Below are positions 11,601 to 22,288 of a stretch of 64,000 bases of DNA, piece after piece; the stretch's first letter is position 1, and the number at the start of each line of letters is the position of its first letter. The stretch comes from Diplocarpon mali. Its lineage: Eukaryota; Ascomycota; Leotiomycetes; Helotiales; Drepanopezizaceae. The position numbers were made by a program, and so were the translations under genes. The notes under the pieces were generated by a model, which saw only the letters and a program-made list of their open reading frames with translations, searched no databases and was not told the origin of the DNA. Where the stretch lies: the NCBI GenBank assembly GCA_024741835.1, contig JAENRP010000047.1:62001-126000 (forward strand), read 5' to 3'.

Positions 11601-12512
11601 GTCAAGCACATCATCGAACGTATGATTCGGCGATTCGGTGTCGACATCGTAAACAAGTACTGTCCCGAAGAAGACCGCAAGCTCATCTCTAATATCCGAA
11701 AGACCAAGGAGCGTAACAAGCGCCGCAAGGACGCTACGAAAGCAGCTAGTCTTGAAGACAGCGATGAAGAGGGCGGTAAGCGCAAGGGACGCTTCGAAAG
11801 CGAGTACGATGAGGCGCTGCACGGTAGTGACGACGAGTCGGACGGCTCGGATGTCTCCGACAACGAAGTCCTCGGCAAGAGCAAAAAGGTCGCTAATAAG
11901 GTCGGGAAGACGTACATCGTGGAAGACGAGGACGAGCCTCTGGATCTTCTGGATAGGAAAGCACTCGCCAACATCTCATCTACCAAACCGCTCAAGCAGA
12001 GAGCGGTGGTCAAAACGAAGGCAAAGATGGATCTGGATGGGAAGTTATTGCTGGGTGTCAATGATAGTGATGACGATAACGACGCGATGGTTCTTGATAC
12101 CCCTGGCGAGAAGGCGGATGAGGACGAGGGCGGTGTTGGCGCGTATGTGAAAGCCTTGAAGGGTAGAGATGCCGTGCAGAGGGGACGGGGTGGTAGACTG
12201 AAATTCTCGAATAAGAGAGACAAGGAGGGTAACGACGAGATGGATGTCGATGAAGATGACATTAAGGCCGTGAAGAAGCAGATCGGAGGCAATGCGAAGG
12301 ATGGTTTCAGAGGCAGAGGCAGAGGAGGCGATAGAGGGCGCGGTGGTGATAGGGGTAGAGGGGGCCGAGGCGGAATCGCAAATGGTAGGAGAGGACTGGG
12401 TGAAGAGAAGAGACACGGCAGTGGCGGTAGAGGATCCTCGAGATGCGGCGGCCGAGGAGGCCGAGGTGGTAGTAAAGTCTTGAAATCCCCACAGGGACGA
12501 GGCCGCAGGTAG
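8650..12512 (+). CDS. rrp12: Ribosomal RNA processing protein Rrp12 (NUC173 family)
   Basis: Exon 1 is 8650-8709 (MSLEEKLDKIRSPKLQSQQQ); an intron 8710-8765 with a TTTACTAAG branch and TGCAG acceptor joins in phase 0 to exon 2, 8766-12512. The product is about 1268 residues, the usual size. Rrp12 is a HEAT-repeat, Ran- and RNA-binding factor needed for nuclear export and maturation of both pre-ribosomal subunits. The middle of the protein is long helical repeats including the NUC173 region (roughly residues 330-560, for example SVRYQAAWMETFNVMGAMFD). The C-terminal 250 residues turn acidic/basic (SDDESDGSDVSDNE) and end in an RGG-rich tail (GRGRGGDRGRGGDRGRGG), as in other fungal homologues. 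The gene is convergent with the Bli-4-like gene, with only 141 bp between the two stop codons. Confidence 0.93.
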
Positions 12513-12653
12513 ACCAAGGCATCATTGAAAATAGGGACACGACGGCATTCGAATACAAGGCGCTTCTTGATACCACGCCAGTTCCATTGCATATTTTCAT
12601 CAGTGAAATTTCCACACGAGGTTCCATGTTGTCAAGGCATATATTGATATGAC

Positions 12654-13879
12654 CTAGTACAACTTCAACGGACACCCCTGCTTCTCAGGATCCATCTTCC
12701 CCCTCACAAGCCCAATCGTCAACTCCATCAAGTTCTTTTCCAGGTCTCCCTTCTCGTCCTGATACAGCTTGCTTCCTGTCTCCGGAATCGCAGGCGGGCA
12801 CACATACAACCCGCCCTTCTCAGTCTTTGTCGCGCAAAACATAGCGCTCACAGCGCCCTCCCACTGGCTCTTCTTGAACGGCGCCATCCCGACACTCATC
12901 GCGTACCCGGCCACAGGATACGGCTCGTGGATCTCCTCGGTGCTCATCTTCGTCTCTACGAAGCCGGGATGTACGCTATTTGCCAAGATGCCCTCCGACT
13001 GCAGATGTCGGTTTAGGAACTTCGCGTACAGCATCTGCGCCAGCTTGGCGCGGCCGTACTGGCCGTTTGGTCCTAGATCCTGGTTGAGCTCATCTAGGCT
13101 TGCGAATTTGCAGTCGCTGGGCGTGCCTTGGTGCGCGTTTGATCCGAGCATGACGAGCCGGACTTTGTCTCCAGAGTTTGACTTTGCAGTATTCTTGATA
13201 AGAGGAAGGAGATGCGACGTCAAGATTACATGCCCGACGTGGCAGACGGCCATGTGGCGATCGACGCCGTAGGAGGTCTGCTGGTACGTCATGATTCCTC
13301 TCGCGGCATCATTGATCAGGATATCGATCCGGTCGGTGGCGTCAGTGATTTTCTTCGCGATGCTGGGGAGTGATTTCCAGTCGGCGAGATCTGCTTGCAG
13401 GAATTTCACTTTGGAGACGGTGGATTCGCCCAAGGTTGAAGAGATGTGGGAGGAGGCACCGTCAAGGGACTCTTTCGTGCTGGCGATAATGACTGGGTAG
13501 GTTAGCTCGCTTTGAGTCGTGACGTTTCTTGAGTACTCTGTGCAAGGAATGTTGTGAGTGTTTTGACAGTCATGGCGGGGAATAGAAATAGCAGATGATA
13601 CGTACACAGCTTCGAGATATTCCGGTCCAATAAAGTATGAGCGCACGCATACCCAATACCCCTCGAGCCACCAGTTATCACAGCTACCTTGTTACTCTGA
13701 TCTGGCACCTCTGCAAGTGAAAACTGCGTATCTTCCGTAGCGAGAGCATGGCTGTGCGATATTATCAGCACGAATCCAAGTTACCACGCAAGCTCAAATT
13801 CGAAAAGAAGGGTGACCTACCTTGCACCGCCAAAGTTCTCCGCAATAGTATTCTTAACGGTCTGTACCACACCGGCCAT
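12654..13879 (-). CDS. Short-chain dehydrogenase of the Bli-4 type
   Basis: Three exons, 13879-13821, 13751-13606 and 13492-12654, give 347 residues. The start MAGVVQTVKNTIAENFGG and the block FSLAEVPDQSNKVAVITGGS are typical of the blue-light-induced Bli-4 dehydrogenases of Neurospora and relatives. The NAD(P)-binding motif TGGSRGIG is near residues 46-53; the active site is represented by VMLGSNAHQG and YGRAKLAQ (YxxxK). The usual NNAG motif reads NDAARG here, a change at a structural position. The third exon was chosen so that it joins ISKL|FIIASTKESL; the nearer CAG at about 13529 would create a stop. Substrate unknown; the light-regulated name comes from the family and not from this sequence. 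Confidence 0.85.
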
Positions 13880-15117
13880 TTTGTACGAAGTTGTATTGAA
13901 ACGACGAGAGAATTGGAGGGGGGAAAAGCGGTACATTTATCTATACACGCAAGGGGTGCGTAACGCAGTAGAGAGAAAGCCATTGAACGTGGGATTGATA
14001 TAGGTAAAGCAAGATATGGCTGGAGGCTGAAATGCAGATGTCATCACACTGTGATGATGTAACTAGATTATGACCTACTCTTAAACCACCCCCACATGCC
14101 TAGATAATTGCCTTGGTTCAAGGTGCTAGCTGCTTGTAATTCACGAGCGGACATTATGGGGTATGTAGTTTGTGGTTGAAAAATGGCTGTCAAGTGAAGA
14201 CATGATTGAGTATGAAGTTGACATGTGATGAGTTTGGATAGCATAGGCGAGAATGCCCCTGTTGCACTATCCACCTGAATTATTTTGGATCTAACGAGGT
14301 ATGCGTGCTAGCTGGCCTTGAACAATTATATCATAAGCAGGCTTATGATATATGGGCTTCAGCGATTTCCTCCCTGGGATATAGAGACGACACGGAAGAG
14401 AATAACTGGGGGTAGCATTTAGCTTACATAAATCCTCAGAAGTCTTTTACAAGCTGGTCTTAGTTACGCCTTTCACCAATTATCAGCGATCATATAACTG
14501 CTCTTAAGCTCCAGGGTTAGAGTCCAGACTAAATCTACGTTTACTTACCTGTCACTGTCAAACTAACGACATATGACCTGCTGAATTGATCTATCTTAAG
14601 AAACCCCGAATCCCATACAAAAATAACAATTACAATGCCAAATTTCTCCAGCATTAAAATTTCTAGTAGTGCTTAGCCGCAAGGGTATATATGATTGAAG
14701 GTGCAAATATTTGGCTATGCCAAGGACGGTCCAAAGGCAGTTCTGTATCTTGAATCATATATAGGTAGGTGAATTTAGGGTTTGGGGAGTCCATGTGGTG
14801 CTGGTAAGCTCTACCTGTGTGCTTCCAGTCAGTTTATCCTTTGTCTCCTTGGTTTTGCTGATGCATTGGCATGGTGTTAGACTATACCACATGCTGAAAC
14901 ATGCTTGTACCAGTGTAGACAAAGCTACCCGACAGAACAAGGCATGCATCAATGGTTCCACATAATCCGTGCCAAATAAATGCTAAGGACATAAATCTGA
15001 AGGCAAAGATAAAAAAATATCATGGTATTTCTCATGTTGCCTTAACAGAAACAAATAAACCTTTCCACCCATCCTTATCAGCGGTATTTCATTCCCTCAA
15101 GTCAACCAATATTCATT
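13880..15117. other. AT-rich intergenic stretch upstream of the Bli-4-like gene
   Basis: 1.24 kb between the start of the Bli-4-like gene and the stop of xanthine dehydrogenase. No coding signal seen. It contains the inverted repeat listed separately and many A/T runs. Promoter elements for the dehydrogenase are presumably near 13880-14100. Confidence 0.4.
14327..14352. repeat. Perfect 12-bp inverted repeat with a 2-nt loop
   Basis: The arms TATATCATAAGC and GCTTATGATATA are exact reverse complements separated by AG. It lies in an AT-rich non-coding stretch about 450 bp upstream of the Bli-4-like start codon. It could be a protein-binding palindrome or a hairpin; no function is shown. Confidence 0.8.
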
Positions 15118-18100
15118 TCAAATAGAAATGAAAAAGCTCTTTTCCCCTTCATCTGGCTTTACAAACGCCCTCTTGACGATAGGATCAGCACAACTCATCC
15201 TAATCCTCTCGGGCGTTGCCGGACTCTCTAGAACCAGCAAGCCGTCACCCTTCTCATCTGTCCTCAGTCCTGCCGTAACACCATACTGGCTCCTCGCAGC
15301 ATTTAAGGCATCTCGTATAGCGAAAAAAACAACGCTGCCCATAAACAGCGGCGGCTCTCCCACGCCCCTGCTCCGTTGTATAGTTCGAAGATTCTCCCAC
15401 TCAACGTCTTTGAGAAGCGAGACGTTAAATTCTTGAGGGATATCGCGGAAACTAGGAATTTTATATGCACCTGGACCACGTGTGGCAAGCTGGCCAGCCA
15501 TCGGACCTCCACGGAACCACAAACTCTCTTCAGTAGTAAAAAGACCCATGCCTTGCACGAAAGCACCTTCGATTTGACCATAGTCGATTGAAGGGTTGAT
15601 AGAGCGGCCAATGTCCATCTTAACATCTGCTCGTAGACATGTCCAATCACCGGTCAATGTGTCGACTTCAACTTCAGCCGCGGAAACACCCTGTGTGAAA
15701 TAGAAGAACATCTGTCCTGTACTCGGTCCCCAGGTATAGCCAATGTCTGGTGTTTTGTAGTAGCCGTTTGCGCTGAGATTGACGCGATCAAAGTAAGCCT
15801 GGCTCGCAAGCTTACTCATGGGAGCATCTTTACCAAACTTCTCCCTGTATGGTGCAAGGCGTTCATTGAGCTGCGCACATGCGTTAAAGATGGCGTAGCC
15901 ATTCATATCAGATGATGCTGAAGCAGCGGTCGAGGAAGTATTAGCTACAGTGTTAGTAGCTGTCTCTGAGATGAAAACATCTTTTAAAGGAACGCCCAGA
16001 GCCTCGGCGGCGATCATCGTCATCTTGGTGTGTAGTCCCTGACCCATTTCAGTTCCACCATGAGCCACGAGAACGGACCCATCGTGGTAGATGTGGACCA
16101 GAGCACCAGCTTGGTTGAGAAACAGGGCAGTGAATGATATACCGAACTTGGTGGGGATGAGAGCAAGACCGCGCTTCTTCCACTTGTGCTCTGTATTGAA
16201 CTTTACCACGGCCTCACGCCGTTCAGCGTAGTTAAACTCTTGCTGGACTTGCTTATACATAATTGGGACGTGCCAATCCTTCAATTGCTGTGCCCTCTGT
16301 TAGCATCTCCGAAAACTACCAGAAATTTAAGTGACATGCCTGGTTGAAATGGGTCTCTTCATCTGCCTTGTAGAGATTAATTTCTCGTAACTTCTCTACA
16401 GGAATATTCATACGGTCTGAAATCTCCGACATGTAACACTCGGCGACGAAAATACCTTGTGGTCCACCAAATCCTCGAAATGCCGTGTTACTCATAGTGT
16501 TTGTCTTCACTGGTCTCCCCCGAACATCAACATTTGGAATGTAATAGCAACCATCGATATGAGATAGCGCTCTGTCGCATACAGCCGCACTGAGATCTTG
16601 TGTCCAGCCGCCATTGCAGAAAACATCAGCATCTAAAGCTTGTAGCTTTCCGTCTTTGTTGACTGCAACTTTCCACCGGGTCAAAAAGGGATGTCTTTGA
16701 CCAGAAGTGATCATATCCTCATCTCGATTCAGCATGCAACGAACCGGGCGACCAGTCTTCTTAGCCGCAAGTGCTACAATACCCGAAAGCTGAATTGAAC
16801 GAGTCTCCTTGCCTCCAAAGCCACCGCCTAGACGTTTGACTTTTGAGACGACCTTGTTAGCAGCAACGCCACAGACCTTTGCGACATACGTTTGACTTTT
16901 GAACGTCAGCATCGCCCATCTAGTTTAGATACCACTCACGTTTCTGTGGGGTTTTGGGTGCTAGCATAAATATCTATCTCTCCATTTTCAGGTTTGGGTA
17001 CCGCGACAACAGCATTCGTCTCGAGATAGAAGTGCTCTTGCCCGCCCATTCTCGTCACTCCAGTGAACACATAATCTGCGGCCTTAAAAGCCTCTTCCAT
17101 GTTGCCCTTTTTGATGTATCGGTAGTGTTCGAAGAAACTTTCCTTTTCGATCGCTTCTTCAATCGTGAAGATAGCTGGCAGTTCCTCATACTCAACCTTT
17201 ACAGCTCTAGCTCCAGCAGAAGCGTGAGCGGCGCTATCAGCCAGGATGGCACCAATTGGCTGGCCCGCAGTGAAAACCTCATCGACAGCGAAGAATGTTT
17301 CATCACAAACAGGTGCACCCCACCAATTGGCTTCAGGTGAAGGCATATCTAATCATAGTTTTAGTGAGCAAGTTTTGAATATCTCAGGAGACGAGGAGTT
17401 AATGAAAATAATTTATCCCGGAAATTCCTACATTCAATCAAGAGCGTGAGTCACTGACCTGTATGATCAATATATCTCACAACACCCGGGAGCTCCATTG
17501 CTGGTTCGGAGTCAACAGAGAGAACCTTGGCATGTGCCTTTGTCGACAATACGAGACAAGCGTACAGCTCATTCTTCTGCACTGGAATGTCATCAGTGTA
17601 CCGAGCCTCTCCTGTTGTTTGCGCCAAAGCTGCAACATGAGCGTTGGCCTTCCCAAGTATATTTTGTTGGTAGGCAACGGTTGCAGCGCCATCTTTTTTC
17701 CCCATCGAAACTGATCTCTCAATCTCAGCGATAACCTCTTCATCTAAATCTGGCTCTTTGACATCCAGCTTGGAGAGGACTTCTTGATAGAAGCGATAGA
17801 AGAAACCCAGGGCCAATGACTTTCTATAAGTAGCCATACCACCAGGAACACCAAATCGAAGGTTGAAGTCGTTCTCCAAAGCATTCATGGTTCCCTCCAG
17901 TGTCGCGGGATCTGTTACGCATTTCCCTACGAGGTACGCCCCAGCAGTCTTAGCAGCGACAGTTGTAGGTGCCATTCCACCGTAGACGAGGTCGGCACTC
18001 TCCACAACATTCTTTTCACTGAGAGATAACCGAAGAGCGGCATTGACAATGGCAATATCGTCATCTTTTCGCTTCGATTGCTTGTATGCTCTGAAGAACT

Positions 18101-19545
18101 CCCCTTTCTCGCTTGTTACAGGAATTTTGATGCTTGCAATAATAGCATCTGGAGGGAGAGCAGTCGTTCGGTAGCCCTTGAAGAATTGTGAGATGGGTAT
18201 CTCAGTCTTCTTTTCCAAGGACTTGGCCACGATAACTGCATTGGATGCAACGAAGACAGGATTGAGGTCGGAAATGGGCGAGGCAGTGGCAAGATTTCCA
18301 GCTGGAGTTCCCACATTCCTGATTTGGCGACCAGCAAAGTATTTTAATTGCTTATGGATGGCGGCGAAAATTTGCCCCTTGACTGGGCCATAGTGCTCAA
18401 CAGCTTTGAGAGCAATAGCCTCCAAATCAGTAAGAATGATATTTCCACCTATTTCTAGATGATTATCCTTGAACGTAAACTGACGTAGCTCTGGAATATC
18501 GCCAACAAATACAGAGGCTGTGTACTGCATTCCCTTGAATTTGATCTCAATCTGGGTTTCTGTAGAGCCCCCAATGATCTTGGCAGAGGGGTAAACACTT
18601 TTGATCTCCAAAAGCTGTTCCAATGTGACTGGCCGATACCACCTCTTTCTCTTGTTGCCAAATGCTAAGGGCCTGAATTCGTGCTTTGTCAGAGACGGAG
18701 GGAAGATGAGCTCCGTATCGGGATTGTATTCGATAAAACCTACTCGAAATGTTTAGTATGTGGTCTCTTCAATACCATCTGGAAACTGGCGAACATCGCA
18801 AGCGCTCGAATCCGCTTTTCCGAAAACCTCGGACAATCAGCAGATACTGACCTGGAGGCGTGAATCGCTTGATCGGCTGGTCGTCTTTAAACCCATCCTT
18901 GCAGCACCCTCCAGCACCATTCTCTTTTTCAATACAGCATTCAGGCCCACCATTGGCCTTTGATTTTCCACAAGCCTTGTCCACACTGAAAGTCTGGGCA
19001 GCATCGAGGATTGGCCGATATCCAGTACATCTGCATAGGTTTCCGTCAAAAGCCTCTTCCACATCGTGCTCAGAGGGGCTAGAATCGTTCCTCAGAAGGG
19101 CGTAAAGACTCATTACTATGCCCGGCGTACAGAATCCACACTGGCTGCCATTGCCTCTGGCAATCCTTTCCTGCGTTGGATGTGGTCGTTTCGTGTTTCC
19201 AATCCCTTCGATTGTGATAACATGCTTCCCATCCACACTGACTAGCGGTGCTAGACAAGCATTCACACTGGCATGATATATTTTCCTCGATGTGGGATTG
19301 AACTGGCTGACCACAACGGTGCAGGCACCGCATCCGCCCTCTGCACAGCCCAGTTTCGTGCCGGTAAGACCAATGCCCCGGAGATATTCGAGGAGCGTAG
19401 TCTCCGGATCGATATTGTCGAGATCCACTCGTGTGCCATTCAGGAAAAAACGAAGGGTATCATCGTATGTAGTTGTAACAGAGGAGAGGACGTGGGGAGC
19501 TGATGTCGACACGGCTGGCTCGGGGGACACTGCACTAGGTGCCAT
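15118..19545 (-). CDS. hxA: Xanthine dehydrogenase (purine hydroxylase I)
   Basis: Five exons, 19545-18852, 18739-17459, 17348-16940, 16895-16340 and 16287-15118, give 1369 residues, a normal length. The enzyme oxidises hypoxanthine to xanthine and urate with NAD, opening purine use as a nitrogen source. The plant-type 2Fe-2S domain has [14 protein letters not shown] (Cys 67, 72, 75) and the second cluster has QCGFCTPG and [10 protein letters not shown]. The FAD domain has [13 protein letters not shown]. The molybdopterin domain has [24 protein letters not shown] and the catalytic-glutamate block RGVGEPPLF. The ATG at 19545 was chosen over upstream in-frame codons because [10 protein letters not shown] suits the family; the upstream sequence looks like leader. 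Intron 4 (16339-16288) uses a GC donor (CAG|GCATGT). GATA motifs lie upstream. The name follows Aspergillus usage. Confidence 0.95.
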
Positions 19546-19587
19546 CGTGATCGAGGGGGAGGGAGGGGTTCGACCGGACTCTCGTGG

Positions 19588-19606
19588 CCTATCCCTATCC
19601 CTATCC
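19588..19606 (-). promoter_or_regulatory. Triplicated GATA core in the xanthine dehydrogenase leader
   Basis: Three consecutive CTATCC units, read as GGATAG on the coding strand, 45-60 bp upstream of the start codon. They carry GATA cores but the preceding base is G, so they do not match the fungal AreA consensus HGATAR exactly. They may be only a simple repeat. Confidence 0.35.
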
Positions 19607-19749
19607 CTTGCTCTTCTATGACAGTCGGCCAGACTATAGTATATATATATCGAGAGTCCTCGTGAGTTAATTGCAACGTCTGGAGAGGATTTCACGAAGC
19701 GAGGTCGCAGTGGTGGTGGTGGTGCTCCAGAGGCAAATAATCTACCGAC

Positions 19750-19765
19750 AATCGGTCAACCGATT
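19750..19765. promoter_or_regulatory. Inverted CGG repeat, candidate Zn2Cys6 factor site
   Basis: AATCGG and CCGATT form an exact inverted repeat with spacer TCAA, about 205 bp upstream of the xanthine dehydrogenase ATG. Paired CGG half-sites are what binuclear zinc-cluster factors bind. The purine-pathway activator UaY is known to prefer a 6-nt spacer, so this 4-nt version is suggestive only. Confidence 0.4.
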
Positions 19766-19875
19766 GGCGACTTCAACACTCAAGTATACAAAGGAGAAAA
19801 GCAGAGAAGAAGCCAGAAGTTTATATGAAATATATGGAGCTTCTCTGCTTGCTTCCGATTCAGCTTAAGTCTGGT

Positions 19876-19913
19876 CTTATCTGCCGGCCAGTTCGGTTGT
19901 GTTTGTCTTATCT
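19876..19913 (-). promoter_or_regulatory. Two AGATAAG sites upstream of xanthine dehydrogenase
   Basis: CTTATCT occurs at 19876-19882 and again at 19907-19913, read as AGATAAG on the gene's strand, 330-370 bp upstream of the start codon. Both match HGATAR, and close pairs of such sites are typical AreA/NIT2 nitrogen-regulation targets. That fits a purine-catabolic gene; binding is inferred. Confidence 0.5.
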
Positions 19914-20685
19914 TGACCAGTGGACGATCGATGGAGCTCGCCGATACTTGACGTCCCCGCTTCGCGCTAAGAGCGGGGTGCTCAAGCACAAGAGAAGAAG
20001 ACGCTAGCCTCACTCGGTATGAAGCTCAGCAAACGACGATGACAGCTACAAGAAAATATTGCATACGGTAGTTCGCTTGATTGATAGGCATTATATGTCT
20101 ATTTGAGTTGAATAGAATGAATCTGAATGATGTGTGCCCGTCAGTCCTAGTCCCAGGACCCGACCCGAGGCCTCAATGCCGGAGTTCGCCTAAATTTTTA
20201 GGCGAATAAGATGGCTTGTTTACCTACTATCTAACCTCCTTCAGTATCAAAGAAAGGAGAGAGTATGTATTTGAGGAGTTGCAGAATTTGGATGTGTTGT
20301 AGTCCTCTGGGCCTGTGAGTTGCGTGAGAATTCATTTAGCCTCCAAAATACGTTACAACGACTCATTTGGACTTTTCCCATCACCTTGTATCTCTGCATC
20401 TTCTATCCTTTCAAGGCTTCTTTCTAAAAATTCAAGTTCATTGATGTGCGAAGCATTGCTAATAGGTACCCATGGAAGATAATCGTTGTCAGAAGCATGC
20501 TCATTGTCTTAAGCGATGCAGATTTTTTCGGTAAACTCAATATCCTTAGATACTATCAATTTCACAGAACTTTTAAAGTGTAAAATCAATGATTCAATGC
20601 CCTACCATTAGCATGTTTCCATTATCCTACATCAGAGTTTACGCTTCCTAGGACTTACCTCCTCTTTCAATCATTACCAACAGAC

Positions 20686-21400
20686 CTATAATTTCTCAAT
20701 ATCCTTCTCCCTGTCCTCTGTCTCTATACTCCTCACACTCTTCGCCGCACTCCCTTCTAAAATCCCCCGCTTCTCACAATAGTGATACACCATCCTGCTG
20801 CGATAAGAGCAACAATAACCGCCGAAGTTTTCTTATACTTCTGCGCATCTTGAATCCTGAATATCCGAGATTCAGCGATCCCTGCGGCATTGGCTGACAT
20901 CATGATCAAGCCACAACTTATTGAGCCACGTACTATGCAGCCTTGGGATAAGATTGCTTGTTTTATGGAAATGCTGCGCTCTGGTAGGCTCTTTCAATCT
21001 AATAATACCCAGCCGAGGATTTCTAAATAATAGTCAATAAATGCCCTGGAAACGATTTCTACCGATGATTCTTTACGCCACCAGCTACATCACTTACAAG
21101 CACGATCAATCCATATCGGTGCCGCTGTAAAGATATCACAAATTCTTCTTCCAAGTTGCAGTAATTGATGAGAGGCCATTAACTGGCAATAAAGACAAAG
21201 GGCCCTCGATGGCGGTAAAATCAATGTGTTATATTAGTTTCATGCATTTATTTTCTGTACACCAGTCACCTAAATGAAGAAAGACAACGTAGCCACAAAA
21301 ACAATCACATAGTATATGCCACAGCAGGCCATGGCATTGACTTTCGCAGTTCCAAGCCCCAGACTTTGGATAGCACATCAGCACTCGTTTCTCTCTCTTC
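20686..21400 (-). pseudogene. Decayed MFS transporter, C-terminal half
   Basis: Recognisable transporter pieces read on the minus strand. About 21385-21270 gives SLGLGTAKVNAMACCGIYYV and a further hydrophobic stretch ending in a stop. About 21205-21160 gives RHRGPFVFIAS then a stop. About 20970-20780 gives GSISCGLIMMSANAAGIAES and YKKTSAVIVALIAAGW. After a one-base frame change the end reads VYHYCEKRGILEGSAAKSVR and stops at 20688-20686. The order corresponds to transmembrane segments 7-12 and the cytoplasmic tail of an allantoate/nicotinate-type (Dal5-like) major facilitator permease. Stops and frame breaks show it is not functional. The N-terminal half was not found; the surrounding DNA is AT-rich. 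Family level is confident, substrate unknown. Confidence 0.6.
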
Positions 21401-22288
21401 TATGATGGAAAGTGATTACTAGTTGGTGGATTAGGAGGCCATATCGTCGTGATCACCCAGGTCCTGATTGCTTGATGTGTTGGGGCAGGATATTGTCCCA
21501 CGCTCCTATTGAAATTTCTTGGCGGCCTTCTGAACACTGCACAGAAAACAGGGAATATTGTGTGAAATGTGCTCACATTGTACACTATAGTCAAGTTGAG
21601 AATTTTGTGCTTACTGAAGGTTATACACCAAGAGGCCAAAATCGGGGCTTCATAGACACAGGAGTGACTGCAACTGGAAATCTACTAGTGTATCAATTGT
21701 TCTTTCTTTATAGCTTACACCACCTATGTAGGACAGAGGACAGTGTGTATTGACTCTCCACCTCAGGCGTGCTATTTTCGCTAAACTGTGTAGGTAATGT
21801 CTCCACTTCATAAGAACAACCAATTTATAAAGAGACATTATTCTTGAAAGAAAGCAACAGGGCTTTTCAAGATAGAAATCATGGTCACTCTCAAATGATG
21901 CCATAGAATTGGAGCGCACGCGTTTGAAAAAGGTATGTATTTTCAAGTAGGCCATCTAGGTAAGCGAGCCCGTCAACTTAGGTGTTCAAGAGTATAGATT
22001 TACATTCCGTATCTGAAATTCTGGGATACTCTCTAAAGTTTTCCCTACAGAAATTAATCCGAGGGGCAATTACATGCTTTTTCCTTCAAACAATGCCAGC
22101 CGATTATCAATCCCAAATGCAGCCAGTTTGACCCTTGATCCACTGAGCACCCTGCCACTACCCCGCCCCAGCAAGCTTACGTATCACGAGAGCTGAACCT
22201 CAAATACTTGATAAGCTCGAGATAGATGATCACTTTGATTCGGTTGCCAGAGAATATACTTCTTTCTTTCTCGTCCCACTCCGCAGGT
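21401..22288. other. AT-rich stretch without a recognisable gene
   Basis: Probably includes eroded sequence from the transporter relic and the promoter of the next plus-strand gene. One 113-codon frame on the plus strand has no family character. Confidence 0.35.

Noticed and set aside
11570..12592. 340-codon minus-strand frame
   Set aside because: Antisense shadow of the acidic/RGG-rich C-terminus of RRP12; the composition mirrors that low-complexity region.
20000..22200. An intact transposon in the AT-rich stretch
   Set aside because: No transposase or reverse-transcriptase motifs or terminal repeats were seen; the only protein signal is the decayed transporter.
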